64,000 nt of DNA from Lachnospiraceae bacterium (GTDB lineage Bacteria; Bacillota; Clostridia; Lachnospirales; Lachnospiraceae), in NCBI GenBank assembly GCA_031272185.1, contig JAISUG010000092.1, positions 1 to 64,000 of the forward strand, in the 5' to 3' direction. Positions within the stretch are counted from its first letter, which is position 1. Every line of letters starts with the position of its first letter. Made by a program: the position numbers and the translations under genes. This document shows, in pieces, positions 9,504 to 20,100 of this stretch. The notes beneath the pieces were generated by a model. The model ran no database searches and had not been told where the DNA came from. It saw nothing but the letters and a program-made list of their open reading frames with translations.

Positions 9504-9647
9504 GCAGCGGGGTGATCCAGTGGTCGTCCTATGACAATCTGGGCAGCGGGGCGATCCAGGGGTCGTCCCATGATGTCGCAAGGGGTGCGGTGCACATGCC
9601 ACCTTGAGTTGTCGCAGACGGCGGGGCGATCCAGTGGTCATCGCAAG
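9504..9647. repeat. degenerate direct repeats in a gene-free gap
   Basis: A block of about 31 bases centred on GCGGGGCGATCCAGTGGTC occurs at 9504-9535, 9543-9574 and 9617-9647. The whole gap 9439-9854 has no gene that I can support. Confidence 0.7.
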
Positions 9648-9678
9648 CCGTCATGGGCGGTGCGGCAAGGGTTTTGGG

Positions 9679-9708
9679 TTGGCACGAGTTCATATAAGTT
9701 CATATATA
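9679..9708 (+). promoter_or_regulatory. possible promoter of the 2414-residue surface protein
   Basis: TTGGCA (9679-9684), an 18-base spacer and TATATA (9703-9708) lie in a short AT-rich stretch 150 bases before the gene. The match is moderate. Confidence 0.35.
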
Positions 9709-9854
9709 TAGCAAGAATACGGCAAGAGTCAGCAGTTCTTATGGAGACGATTTAGAAGAGTCGCCGGGGAAAAGGGGTGACGGCACCCCATGTGGGTACA
9801 TACTGAAAGTGTGTGGACGTGGCGGGGCCGTCGGGGAAAGGAGTTGAGCAACAT

Positions 9855-12800
9855 ATGAAATGGAATAGAAAGGCAGATAGTGCCTTGCGGCCGACGGGGA
9901 CCACAGGATGGCAGGGGGACGCCCCATCCGCAAGCACCGGCGCAGGCCAAAACCTCCACGGGCGGGGCGGCGCACACCTGGGTTCACCGGCCCGGCGGGC
10001 GAAGCGCGCCCTGGCCACATTCCTGTCCGTGGCGACCTTCGCCGCCACATTCACCGGCGTGCAGATCGGCACCGGGGTGGGGATGGTGACGGCGATGGCG
10101 ACGGAGATGCCATCTGGAACTAGCGGTCTTCTAAACACCGGTGCTTCTGATGCGACTGCATATGCCTGGAAAGTATCCGGTGGATCTGGAGAGAACACCA
10201 CCAGTGAAGGTGGTGCCTGGCGTTTTGATGTCCATGGTTTCAATTCTTCCACCGAAACGGATTATGCAACTGCATCGATCCGCACGACCTTTGGCGGCAC
10301 TGGACTGGGTAGTGGATGGCCGACGTGGCTTTCTATAAACACCGGTACTGAAGCTTCTCCCACATATGATAAATCTGGATCAGCGTTTCATAGCAATGTG
10401 GTGAGTTCAGCATATACATGGAAATTTTTCTCGGTCAATGAATCTGGGCTTGCTTCTGATCCAAGTGGATTAGGTACATCTGCGAGTGCAAAAGCAGCTA
10501 ACGGATACGTTGGAACAAAGACATTTAATGGAAATATTGACATCGAAATGAAGATGGCGACATCTGCTAGTCAGGACGGAAAGTTCATTCTTGTTGATTA
10601 TTGGGTCTATGAAAAAAGTGGAAAAGTGCCGACTACGGGCAAGACATTTTTTCTCGGTTCAGCTGCAGATACGATGATAGGTACTTATGACAACGTAAAA
10701 CTGTATAAATACTCTGACCGTATTACGATGAACAATGCAGATAATGGTGGGCCGGGGCAGGTGCTTGAGGTTATCACAGACAGTCCAGAACTAGGTATAT
10801 ATGGAGGTGACGGCACTAGTGCAGCAAACGCTGTAGGTGACAATATCGATGATTTGGCATCCTATAATTCCGGCAAAAACTGGAAAACAAATAGCTGGGT
10901 TGGGAACTGGAATGATAATTTCAGTAATGTGTATAAGACTTCTGTTGTTGGGTCAACCTCGAATGGTAGTGATTCAGGCGCATGCTATTCGTGGGTGTTT
11001 GTGCTTCACCCATATGAAACGGTACATAGGCGGGTAGCATTTGCCGTGCGCGGAGCATCATATTACGTTAGCTGGACTCATGGCAATGATAGCTGGGGGG
11101 TTCAAGGACAGGGAAGTGCACAATATCCATACAAGACGATCCAGGCCGCCATGGCGAGTATTGCAGGGAAGAAAGGGTATATATATATCTACGACTATGC
11201 CCCGATCAATGGATCGACAGTTGCAGCCATTACCGAATCTACCGGACTTCAGGATTTGCAAATTTCCAGCGCTGACAGAAAACTGACTAGTACCGGATCG
11301 GTGCCTTATGGTGTTGATTCCATTAACAGCGATGATCCCTCATACATAAAGACATTGCAGCGAGCCACAGGGTACACAGGGCCATTGATCAATGTTACAA
11401 GTGGCAAGCTGCGTTTGACTGACATTAAACTTGATGGAAGTAGCGTAAGCGCAACCGACGCTTTGGTGAAAGCTACTGGAGGAGATCTCTTTATTAACAG
11501 CGGCACGACAATAACAAACGTTGTTGGCGTTAGTGTAGCTGGCAGTGCTGTCAGTATTACCGGTGCATCTACGACGCTCGCCATCAACGGCGGTTCCAGC
11601 AAGGTGGAAATCTCTGGCAACAAATCCACCGGCACCGGAACGGTGTTTTTCAATGGTTCCAAGTTCACGATGGCCAACGAAATCAATATCAACGGCAACG
11701 TGAACCCGAACGCATCCAATGCGCCCAACAACGTGTACCTCGCGGCGGGGAAGACCATCGAGGTCACTGCTGACCTGAAAGACGGCCTGGTGGGCGTCAC
11801 CACCGCCACGGAGCCCGCGGCTTCGGTGAACGGGGTGGTGAACACCGGGGAGGGGGCCAAGGAAGTGGTGGCTGCCGTACCCTCTCCAGACTTCCCGGGG
11901 GCGTCGGTTGCGGATTTCGTGCCACCCTTTGCGGAGAATTTCTTCTCTGACAAGGACGCTGACACGAACGCGGACGGGGAGCTGGACCATGAGACCTACT
12001 ACGCCACCGTGGGCACCGGGGCGGTGAGCAACAGCAAGAACGTGGTCATCCGCCTCAACGGGTACACCATCACGTTCACGTACCTGGACGACGACACCGG
12101 CTCGCCCATGGCCAACATCGGCTCCGCGCCCACGTCGGAGATTAAGACCGGCGGCACCTCGGGCATAACATATCCCAACCCCAACCTGGAGGCGGAGACG
12201 GGCAACACCGGGTATGTGCTGCAGAGCGTCGCCATAGAAGAACCAACGACGGGCGGCCCGTACTTCACGGCGGACAATGTAAGCACCAGCGCGAATTTCG
12301 GCCGGGTGACCGGCACCATGCCCACGGACGACGTGACGTTCACCTACACCTACAAGCTCCAGCAGTCGGCGGTGAATTTCCATGCGCTGGGCGGCACGCC
12401 CAACCCATTCCCGAGAACCGGGGCGGTGGGCACCGCGGCCATCAGCAGCACGAACCCCGCACCGGCAGTCACCAGGAGCGGGTACACGTTCAGTGGTTGG
12501 AGTACGGTCAACCCCAACTCGGGGACGCCGGTCATGATCGCCCTGCCGCTGAACTTCACCGTGGCGGACATAGACCTGTATGCGGTGTTCGCGCCTGACA
12601 CCAGCACCAAGTTCGCATATACCGTGGGCCACACCAACGCCAACGGTTCCATCGTGTTCCAGCGAAACACCATCAGCGGCACCTTCGGCCTCTCTGTGAC
12701 CCAGACGTTCAGCCCGGCGGTGAAACCGGTGCCGGGGTACAACTGGATCGCGGCCCCGGCGGCCCAGCCGTCCCCCATGCCCATCACCGGGAACTTCGTC

Positions 12801-15800
12801 TCCCCGGCGGCGTATGATTTCAATGGCGACGGCACCACGGACGGGGTCAGCGGCACGTCCACGGAGATCACCGGGTGGTTCAACACGACCCCGAGCCCGG
12901 CGGTGTTTGCCGGCAAGATGCCCGCCATGGACCTGACGGTGAACTTCGGCTACTCGGTGGACGCGAGCGTCACCCAGCCCTTGACCCTGAACTTCATAAA
13001 GGAGGACGGCACGACACTGGCGCCTTCCACCTCCACCGGCTATGCTGCGGAGGCGACCATCACGGCGTCGCCTGTCATCGTGGGCGGGTGGAAGCTGAAG
13101 ACTGCGGTCATCTCCCAGGGCGCGGTGGGCAACCCAGACGACAGCCCGCAGCCGCTCCCCCACCCCTACTATGACACAGGCTCCCAGGCGGTGGGTTCCC
13201 ATACCGTGACGGTGCAGGGCCTGACCTCCGGGGTGACGGGGAACTACTTCGCCGCGGCCCCCGACTGGGGCGTGGTAAACGCGCAGGATGCCCAGGGCAA
13301 GCCCACCGGCGTGTTCAACGGCAAGATGCCCAACCAGCCGGTGACCATAGACTACATCTACGAGCCCAGCAGCGAGCGCTACGACCTGGTGGTCCGTTAC
13401 CAGGATAGGAACACCGCGGACTCCCGCCTGGCGACCATCATGCCCAACCACGTGGAGGACAACGGCGGCGCGCACTACATCCCCACCACCCCGGTCACCT
13501 ACACGTTCCTGCCGATCTACGGCTATGTGAGCACGCTGCCCGGTGGCTGGACCGACGTGTTCGCGCCCACCTCGGGCGTGGGCGGGTCTTTCAATGCAGG
13601 CCGCGACTTCTCCGGGACCATCCCCATGCAGGACGTCAACGTGACCTATGGGTATGCCAGGGACACGGGCAAATGGGCGACCATCACCTACAAGCCCACC
13701 GCCAACGGGAAACTGGAAACCATGGTGGCGGCCAATGTGTCCCAGGACGTGTCGGTGTTTGGCACCAGCGGGGATGCATCCTACACCGCCATGGTGCTGG
13801 GCGACGACTCCAGCGCGGCCGCCGCGGCGGCGACGGCGGCGGGGCACGGCCCATACACCTGGGCTGACATCCAGGCGAAGCGCCTGCTGCCCACGCCCAC
13901 GGCCAACCAGTACTACATGTTCGACGGGTGGTTCATCGATGCTGACGGCAACGGCAAGAAAGGCTCCGGGGAACCGTACCTGACCGGCACGGAAACCTTC
14001 ACCTCGGGCAGCGCCGTCACCATCATGGCCAACTTCGTGGAAGACCCCGCCTACTGGATCGACGTGTATTTCAGCGCGGGTTCCCACGGGGCCATTGCGG
14101 CGGGCCAGATCACGTTCTACCACACCACCATCGACAAGACCTGGGGCGACGTCGTCAGCTTTGCGCCCATCACCACGCCTGAAGTGAACTACCTCCGCGA
14201 CGGCTGGTACTATGGGGGCGCCAGGGCGGTGAACTCCATGGCCCTCACCAACGGCGACCAGTTCATCATGAAGTTCGTGAAAGACCCCGTAGTCTGGGGG
14301 CTGAACGTGCAGCCGCCCGAGGCGGGGGGGAGCCTCCACACCGACGGCAGCGGCAGGGTGACAGTGTATGACACCGATGCCGGCTACCGCTACATCGTCA
14401 CCGACATGAGCGGCAACATCGTGGCGGTGGGCGACGGGGACGCCAGCGGCCGGCTGAATTTCGACGGCCTCACCCCCGGCACCCGCTACAACGTGTACGA
14501 GGCCACGCAAGATGCGGTGGCGACGGTGGGCAGCGACATCTCCACCGTGACCGGCACGGCGATCTCCGGGCCCACCAACGTGCGCACCCCTGTGGTGGAG
14601 GACAACTACCAGGTCCAGTACGACGACGGGAACGAGGGCAAGGCGAAGATCGTGATCAACCCCGCCGACCCCGATGCGGAGTACGGTTTGCTGGACAAAA
14701 ACGGCAACGTCGTCTTCCCGCCTGAGGTGGATGCGGACGGGTGGGAGGTACCCAGCGGTTCCGGCCCCCAGATCGTGTTCTCGAACCTGGAGCCCGGCGA
14801 GGAGTACACCGTGGTGGCCCGCAAGAAAGGCGACACCGCGGTGACGGTGGTGAGCAAATACCCGGACGGCGACGTGATCCTGGCCGACCCGGGAGGGGAC
14901 CTGGATATCCCCACGTTCATAGTGGCCACCCAGGGCGGCGGCTGGGTTGACACGGTGTCCGGCTCCACCGTGGGGGTTGCTTCCTACGACCAGACCCACA
15001 AGGACGAGATCGTCACCATAGACATCAGCCCTTCGGCCACCAACGCATTGGGCGAGCCTTTCGACCACTGGCGCCTGCTCACCGGGCAGGTGGACGGCGT
15101 GGCCAGGGTCCAGCCTGCGGGGCAGACCCGCGTGACATTCACCATGCCGGCCACCAACGTGACCTGGGGCGCGTACTACACCCCCACGGCCAACCTGGCC
15201 CTGGTGACGGACGAGGTGCGCGGCGGCAACCCCGGCGAGATGGCACTTGACCCGGACGAGGTGGACGGTCTGCGCACTGCGCTGACCACCCCCGACGACC
15301 TGGTGCTGATAAACACCAACCATGCGGAAGTCACCTACAAGGTGGTCTACAACAAGAACAAGGCCACTTCCGGCGAAGTCACCGCCATCAAAGGCAGCGG
15401 CCTGTACGACATGACCCATGACACCGCGTTCACCGCGGCCTGGGGGCTGGACGTGGAGATCGAGCGGTACGTGGACAACCGCCTGGTGCCCCCAGCCACG
15501 CCGTCCAGCGCTTACCTGAACGCCACATTCGACACATACGTGCAGCTGAATGCGTCCGACCTGGACATGATGGAATACCAGCTCTACGAGATAGACTACG
15601 TGAGCGGGGCCATCACGGCGGTGAGCCTGGAGGCCATCTCCGACGACCCCTTGGACACCGGCGGGCTGTTCACATTCACCGCACATGCGTTCTGCCGCTA
15701 CGTGCTGGTGTACAACAAGGCGTTCAAGGTGACATTCACCAACAACCACGCCTCGCCCATCTTCCGGCACACCTTCAAGGTGCGCAAGGGGGAATGGCCC

Positions 15801-17099
15801 GACGACGGCAACTACACCGGCCCGATGGAATACAGCGGGGTGGTGACGCCCGTCTCCGGGTACACCGACAGCAACGGCGTGGAGTACGTGTTCAGGGATT
15901 GGAGCTACGACGAGGCGACGTTCAGGGCATTCGACGACCAGAAGCCGGTGACCAAGCGGACGTTCGTCTACGCATACTACAATGACAACAAAGCTCAGCT
16001 GGACAGCGGGCGACAGGCCCTGGAGGACCTGATCTCCGAACTGGCGAAGATCGCGAACGACTACTTCCTGAAGAATGCCGAGAGCGTGAACGTCAAGGAC
16101 ATCATCGCCATAGCGCAGGCCCTCCTTGACAAGACCGGGCCCAAGGCCACCATCGGCGAGATCCAGGCCCTCATGGGCAGCAAGACAGACACCATCGACA
16201 CCGCCACCGACCCAGACGGGATGGATGCGTCCCATGTGGGCCCCTCCGGGACGTCGCTGTACGCCATAGTCAACTACTATGGGTATGACGTGGTGGGCGG
16301 CAAGCCCGGCATACTCTACACCCGCTACACCAACTACGGCGTGATGCAGGGCGGCACCAACTCCGGCGGCCTGGGGGGCGGCGGCGGCCAGTATGACAAC
16401 GGCGGCTCCAGCCTCTACGGAGGGCCCTCCACCGGCGCGGTGAGCGCGGCGGGCTCCAGCGGCGTGAAGTCTTCCGGGTCTTCCTCCTCCTCCGGCGGCG
16501 GTGGCGGCGGCTCATCCTCCGGCGGTTCCGGGGCCAGGTATTCGGCGCCTGTGGGCAGCTACATCCCCACCCCCGCGCCCAACTACATCGTGGGCACCAA
16601 CGGGAACTGGGAGCTGCTGGATGGCACCGTGGACCAGTGGATATTCACCCTCAACGGCGGCATCCGCCTCACCAACCGCTGGGCGGACCTGGACTGGGCC
16701 AGCGGCGACGTGAACAAGAACGGCTGGTACCACTTCAACTCCCACGGTATCATGGACATCGGCTGGTTCAAGGACGCGCTGGGTAACTGGTACTACTGCC
16801 AGACCGAGCGTGACGGCTGGCTGGGCAAGATGAAAGTGGAGTGGCACTTGGACCACGACGACGGCCACTGGTACTACCTGGACCCCCAGACGGGCATCAT
16901 GGAGACCGGGTGGCGGGAGATCGGCGGGAAATGGTACTACTTCGCCGCATTCAACTTCGAGCCCACATATGAGTACGACGCCGCCGCGGAGGCCTGGGTG
17001 TTCAATGGCGTCCAGGAGCGGCCATACGGCTCCATGTACTGCAACGAATACACGCCCGACGGCTACTTCGTGGATGCCACCGGCGCGTGGGTACAGTAA
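9855..17099 (+). CDS. giant mosaic cell-surface protein with beta-helix, InlB/MucBP-like repeats and cell-wall-binding C-terminus
   Basis: The 2414 residues begin with a long polar leader of about 48 residues and then a hydrophobic export helix ending near residue 85. Residues about 85-590 are a separate module with a predicted parallel beta-helix near 420-602 (entry PYKTIQAAM). This module is encoded by clearly lower-GC DNA: 22 of 60 bases are G or C at 10501-10560, against 39 of 60 at 13861-13920. Residues about 660-2000 hold many beta-sandwich repeats, including Flg_new/InlB-B-like (RSGYTFSGWS) and MucBP-like units. A helical FIVAR-like segment (2043-2112), a Gly/Ser linker (2182-2232) and CW-binding repeats (2268-2414) follow. 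The start follows AAAGGAG. It is probably an adhesin; the ligand is unknown. Confidence 0.85.
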   Translation: MKWNRKADSALRPTGTTGWQGDAPSASTGAGQNLHGRGGAHLGSPARRAKRALATFLSVATFAATFTGVQIGTGVGMVTAMATEMPSGTSGLLNTGASDATAYAWKVSGGSGENTTSEGGAWRFDVHGFNSSTETDYATASIRTTFGGTGLGSGWPTWLSINTGTEASPTYDKSGSAFHSNVVSSAYTWKFFSVNESGLASDPSGLGTSASAKAANGYVGTKTFNGNIDIEMKMATSASQDGKFILVDYWVYEKSGKVPTTGKTFFLGSAADTMIGTYDNVKLYKYSDRITMNNADNGGPGQVLEVITDSPELGIYGGDGTSAANAVGDNIDDLASYNSGKNWKTNSWVGNWNDNFSNVYKTSVVGSTSNGSDSGACYSWVFVLHPYETVHRRVAFAVRGASYYVSWTHGNDSWGVQGQGSAQYPYKTIQAAMASIAGKKGYIYIYDYAPINGSTVAAITESTGLQDLQISSADRKLTSTGSVPYGVDSINSDDPSYIKTLQRATGYTGPLINVTSGKLRLTDIKLDGSSVSATDALVKATGGDLFINSGTTITNVVGVSVAGSAVSITGASTTLAINGGSSKVEISGNKSTGTGTVFFNGSKFTMANEININGNVNPNASNAPNNVYLAAGKTIEVTADLKDGLVGVTTATEPAASVNGVVNTGEGAKEVVAAVPSPDFPGASVADFVPPFAENFFSDKDADTNADGELDHETYYATVGTGAVSNSKNVVIRLNGYTITFTYLDDDTGSPMANIGSAPTSEIKTGGTSGITYPNPNLEAETGNTGYVLQSVAIEEPTTGGPYFTADNVSTSANFGRVTGTMPTDDVTFTYTYKLQQSAVNFHALGGTPNPFPRTGAVGTAAISSTNPAPAVTRSGYTFSGWSTVNPNSGTPVMIALPLNFTVADIDLYAVFAPDTSTKFAYTVGHTNANGSIVFQRNTISGTFGLSVTQTFSPAVKPVPGYNWIAAPAAQPSPMPITGNFVSPAAYDFNGDGTTDGVSGTSTEITGWFNTTPSPAVFAGKMPAMDLTVNFGYSVDASVTQPLTLNFIKEDGTTLAPSTSTGYAAEATITASPVIVGGWKLKTAVISQGAVGNPDDSPQPLPHPYYDTGSQAVGSHTVTVQGLTSGVTGNYFAAAPDWGVVNAQDAQGKPTGVFNGKMPNQPVTIDYIYEPSSERYDLVVRYQDRNTADSRLATIMPNHVEDNGGAHYIPTTPVTYTFLPIYGYVSTLPGGWTDVFAPTSGVGGSFNAGRDFSGTIPMQDVNVTYGYARDTGKWATITYKPTANGKLETMVAANVSQDVSVFGTSGDASYTAMVLGDDSSAAAAAATAAGHGPYTWADIQAKRLLPTPTANQYYMFDGWFIDADGNGKKGSGEPYLTGTETFTSGSAVTIMANFVEDPAYWIDVYFSAGSHGAIAAGQITFYHTTIDKTWGDVVSFAPITTPEVNYLRDGWYYGGARAVNSMALTNGDQFIMKFVKDPVVWGLNVQPPEAGGSLHTDGSGRVTVYDTDAGYRYIVTDMSGNIVAVGDGDASGRLNFDGLTPGTRYNVYEATQDAVATVGSDISTVTGTAISGPTNVRTPVVEDNYQVQYDDGNEGKAKIVINPADPDAEYGLLDKNGNVVFPPEVDADGWEVPSGSGPQIVFSNLEPGEEYTVVARKKGDTAVTVVSKYPDGDVILADPGGDLDIPTFIVATQGGGWVDTVSGSTVGVASYDQTHKDEIVTIDISPSATNALGEPFDHWRLLTGQVDGVARVQPAGQTRVTFTMPATNVTWGAYYTPTANLALVTDEVRGGNPGEMALDPDEVDGLRTALTTPDDLVLINTNHAEVTYKVVYNKNKATSGEVTAIKGSGLYDMTHDTAFTAAWGLDVEIERYVDNRLVPPATPSSAYLNATFDTYVQLNASDLDMMEYQLYEIDYVSGAITAVSLEAISDDPLDTGGLFTFTAHAFCRYVLVYNKAFKVTFTNNHASPIFRHTFKVRKGEWPDDGNYTGPMEYSGVVTPVSGYTDSNGVEYVFRDWSYDEATFRAFDDQKPVTKRTFVYAYYNDNKAQLDSGRQALEDLISELAKIANDYFLKNAESVNVKDIIAIAQALLDKTGPKATIGEIQALMGSKTDTIDTATDPDGMDASHVGPSGTSLYAIVNYYGYDVVGGKPGILYTRYTNYGVMQGGTNSGGLGGGGGQYDNGGSSLYGGPSTGAVSAAGSSGVKSSGSSSSSGGGGGGSSSGGSGARYSAPVGSYIPTPAPNYIVGTNGNWELLDGTVDQWIFTLNGGIRLTNRWADLDWASGDVNKNGWYHFNSHGIMDIGWFKDALGNWYYCQTERDGWLGKMKVEWHLDHDDGHWYYLDPQTGIMETGWREIGGKWYYFAAFNFEPTYEYDAAAEAWVFNGVQERPYGSMYCNEYTPDGYFVDATGAWVQ

Positions 17100-17111
17100 G
17101 GGGGTGGGACG

Positions 17112-20100
17112 ATGAACGCAGAACACCTTCCAAGCAGAGGGGTTGCGACAGGAAAGGGCCGGAGGATGCCCATGGCAAAGAGCACGACGCCCCCGGGGGC
17201 GGGCAGGAGCAGCCACATGAAAAGAACAGACAGGGCCCCCAGGGCCAAGAGCGGGTTTTTAAAAGAACTGAAACGGCAGCTGGCGACGTGCCTTGCCGCC
17301 ACCATGGTGTTTTCCGTGGTGGCGGGGGCATTCCCCGCCTATGGGGCAAACGACGACGCCGCCACCATCGTGTTCGACCCTCAGGGCGGGCCGAACCTGA
17401 GCCATGCGGTGCTGCCGGGGACAATGACGCCATATTTGCCCAGTGGGTATGGGGCGGGTCTTGGGCTCAACCCGGCGGCGAACAACACTTCAAAAGCAGT
17501 TGGGCCGGGCGGCGGTACGTCCGGGCAAGGGTATGCGCTGACCACATCGCCGGATTTCGCTGGTTTCACCGGATCAACGTACCTGGAAAACCCTCCTGGT
17601 TCATCTGGTGATCGCCCGAAACTTCCGGACTTTCCGGCAAACATTTGGGACGGCTACACATTCATGGGCTGGTCCAAGACCCAGTCGGAGGCGGACGTGC
17701 TGCCCTACCTGCCCTTTGCTTTCACATATGTCGCCACCACCACCTACAATGCCATCTGGGTGTCGAACAAGACGGTAAAGAAGCCCCTGACGGTGATTCA
17801 CTACAGGGATTTTGATCCGAACAGGCGCACACAGTCGGGGCAGAACCCCGCATCGCCGCCCGTCACCTACCCCACGACGAACGGGGCGGCTTGGCCCGCG
17901 CCCACGACGCTCTACCCTGCTGCCGGTGCAAACTGGGTGCAGTTCATGCCATCCACCGCCCAAACCTACGCCGCTGACGAGGTCATATCCGCAGCCAGGC
18001 GCACCGACATCCCCGGGTATGAGGTGGATTCGGTGATCATACAGGGCAACTGGAAGCGCCGGTTCGATGACGTGGCAGGCGCGGGAACCTTTGGCCTGGG
18101 CACCAACAAAGACCAGCCTGCCGCCTCGGTGAGCGCCGCGCCCACCTACAAGCTCTCCGGCACCATGCCAAACGACGCATTGACGGTGGGGTACCGCTAC
18201 AAGCCCAGCAGCAAGACTTTCACGCTCACATACCGCTACGTGGACGAGAACGGCGCGGCGATATCCGGCCAACCGCCGGTGACGGCCACCTACCATGCGG
18301 AGGACGCCATCGTATCCCACACGCCGCCCACCATCAGCAACTACACGCTCATCACCACCGGGGCCAACAAGCCCGCGGTGACGGTGGGTGATTCCGGCGA
18401 CAACCTGGCACAAGGGCTGATCGGGTTCACCGGCATGAACAAGCTCTTGAACCCCACTACGTTCACATCCGCCGCGGATGCCTTCTCCGGCGCCGGCGAG
18501 TTTTCCGCCGGGGCCGCGGGGCAGGTGTACATGCCCAACCAGAACGTGACCGTCACCTACAAATACAAGGTGAACGGCTCGCCCGTCTCGGTGGACACAT
18601 ATTACGGCAATTCCATGACTGCGGATGAGACCTATGTGTACCGCGACTCCAGCGGCAACCTCCCGGCCCCCAACACCCTGTTCTGGGTGGACGTGCCGGT
18701 GAAAGCCGGTTATGTATACCCGCCAGTCATCACATTGTCACCGAGCGTCACGGGGGGCTCCACGCAGACGCCCACCAACGCCAGCCCCAAGATCGAGGTG
18801 AAGGGCGGCACCACCGCGGGCACGGTGAGCCTGCAGTATTCCATCGACACAACGGATACCACCAGCTGGACGACGGTGTATTATACCTACTATACCCACG
18901 GCAGCATCGCCGTGGCCTATGAAAACCCCAAGACATTCGCTTCCGGCACTTACCCCATCAACGACCTGATGCAGGGGATCCCGGGGCTGGAGACGCCCGC
19001 GGCTGATCTGCACTGGCGCTTCAAGGGGTGGTACCAGGCGGACGCGGCGGGGACCGCGCCGGCCGTGGACCCGGCCACCAATGCGCCGCTTACCAGCGTG
19101 ACGCTCACCGGCGGCCAGTACAAGCTCATCGCGGTGTTTGAGGAAGACCCCGCATACTGGTTCACCGTGGACTTCGCGGCCGGGCCCAATGGCACGGTCT
19201 CCGGCGCCAATTCCCAGTACGTGGAAGTGGGGACGGCATTTGGGTCGCTGAACATCCCCACATACACCGCCAATTCCCTGTACCTGCCGGACCATGGGTC
19301 AAGCGGCACGGACCTGGCGTGGTTCAACGATGCGGTGTACCCGCCCGCGCGTGTCAGCCCCACCGACATCATCGGCGCCAACCAGACATTCACGGCGCAT
19401 TTCGTCTTCGCCGTGCCTGACACCGGGCTGCTTTCCGTGCCTGACGCCAGCGGCGAGGTGGCGACGGCGGACGGCACAGGGTTCATCCAAGTGTACGGTC
19501 CCAATGCCGCCCGCCACTACGTGGTGACCGACAAAGACGGCAACATCATCGACATGAAGTCCGGGGGGGCCCTGGTGTCCGGCAACTTCACCGGGCTGAC
19601 GCCATCTTCGGACTACCTGGTGTACGAGATCTCCGACACCACAGCTGCGGGCATCTCCCTGCCCGGCGCGGTCGGGACCGACCTGGTTTCCCTGGTGGGC
19701 ATCTCCAACGTCAGCCAGCCAAAACGGGTCATCATCCCGGCGCTGGGGAGCAACTACTCCGTGAGCGTGCCGGGGCCCAACAGCAGGGGCACGATCACCA
19801 TCAGCCCTGCCGCGCCGGGCACGGAGTATGCGCTGGTGGACGAGAACGGCGACATGGTGAAGGACTTCACGGCTTCGGCGGGCTCCCCGCTGCAGGTGGT
19901 CTTCGATGACCTGGACACCGACCACACCTATACGGTGGTGGCCAGGCCCGTGGGCGACACTTCCACCGTGGACGACAAATACGTCAGCGGCACCAATGTG
20001 TCCGTGATGGCGCCCCACCCCACGCAGTACACCGTATACGTGATGAACGGCGGCTACGTGAACAAGGTGGTGGACTCCTCCGGGAACATATTCAACTACG

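Noticed and set aside
11340..16235. 1631-codon open frame on the minus strand inside the giant adhesin gene
   Set aside because: It is the antisense shadow of a very GC-rich gene. It has no ribosome site and no recognisable domain, and its His/Val/Gly-rich composition follows from the plus-strand codon bias.
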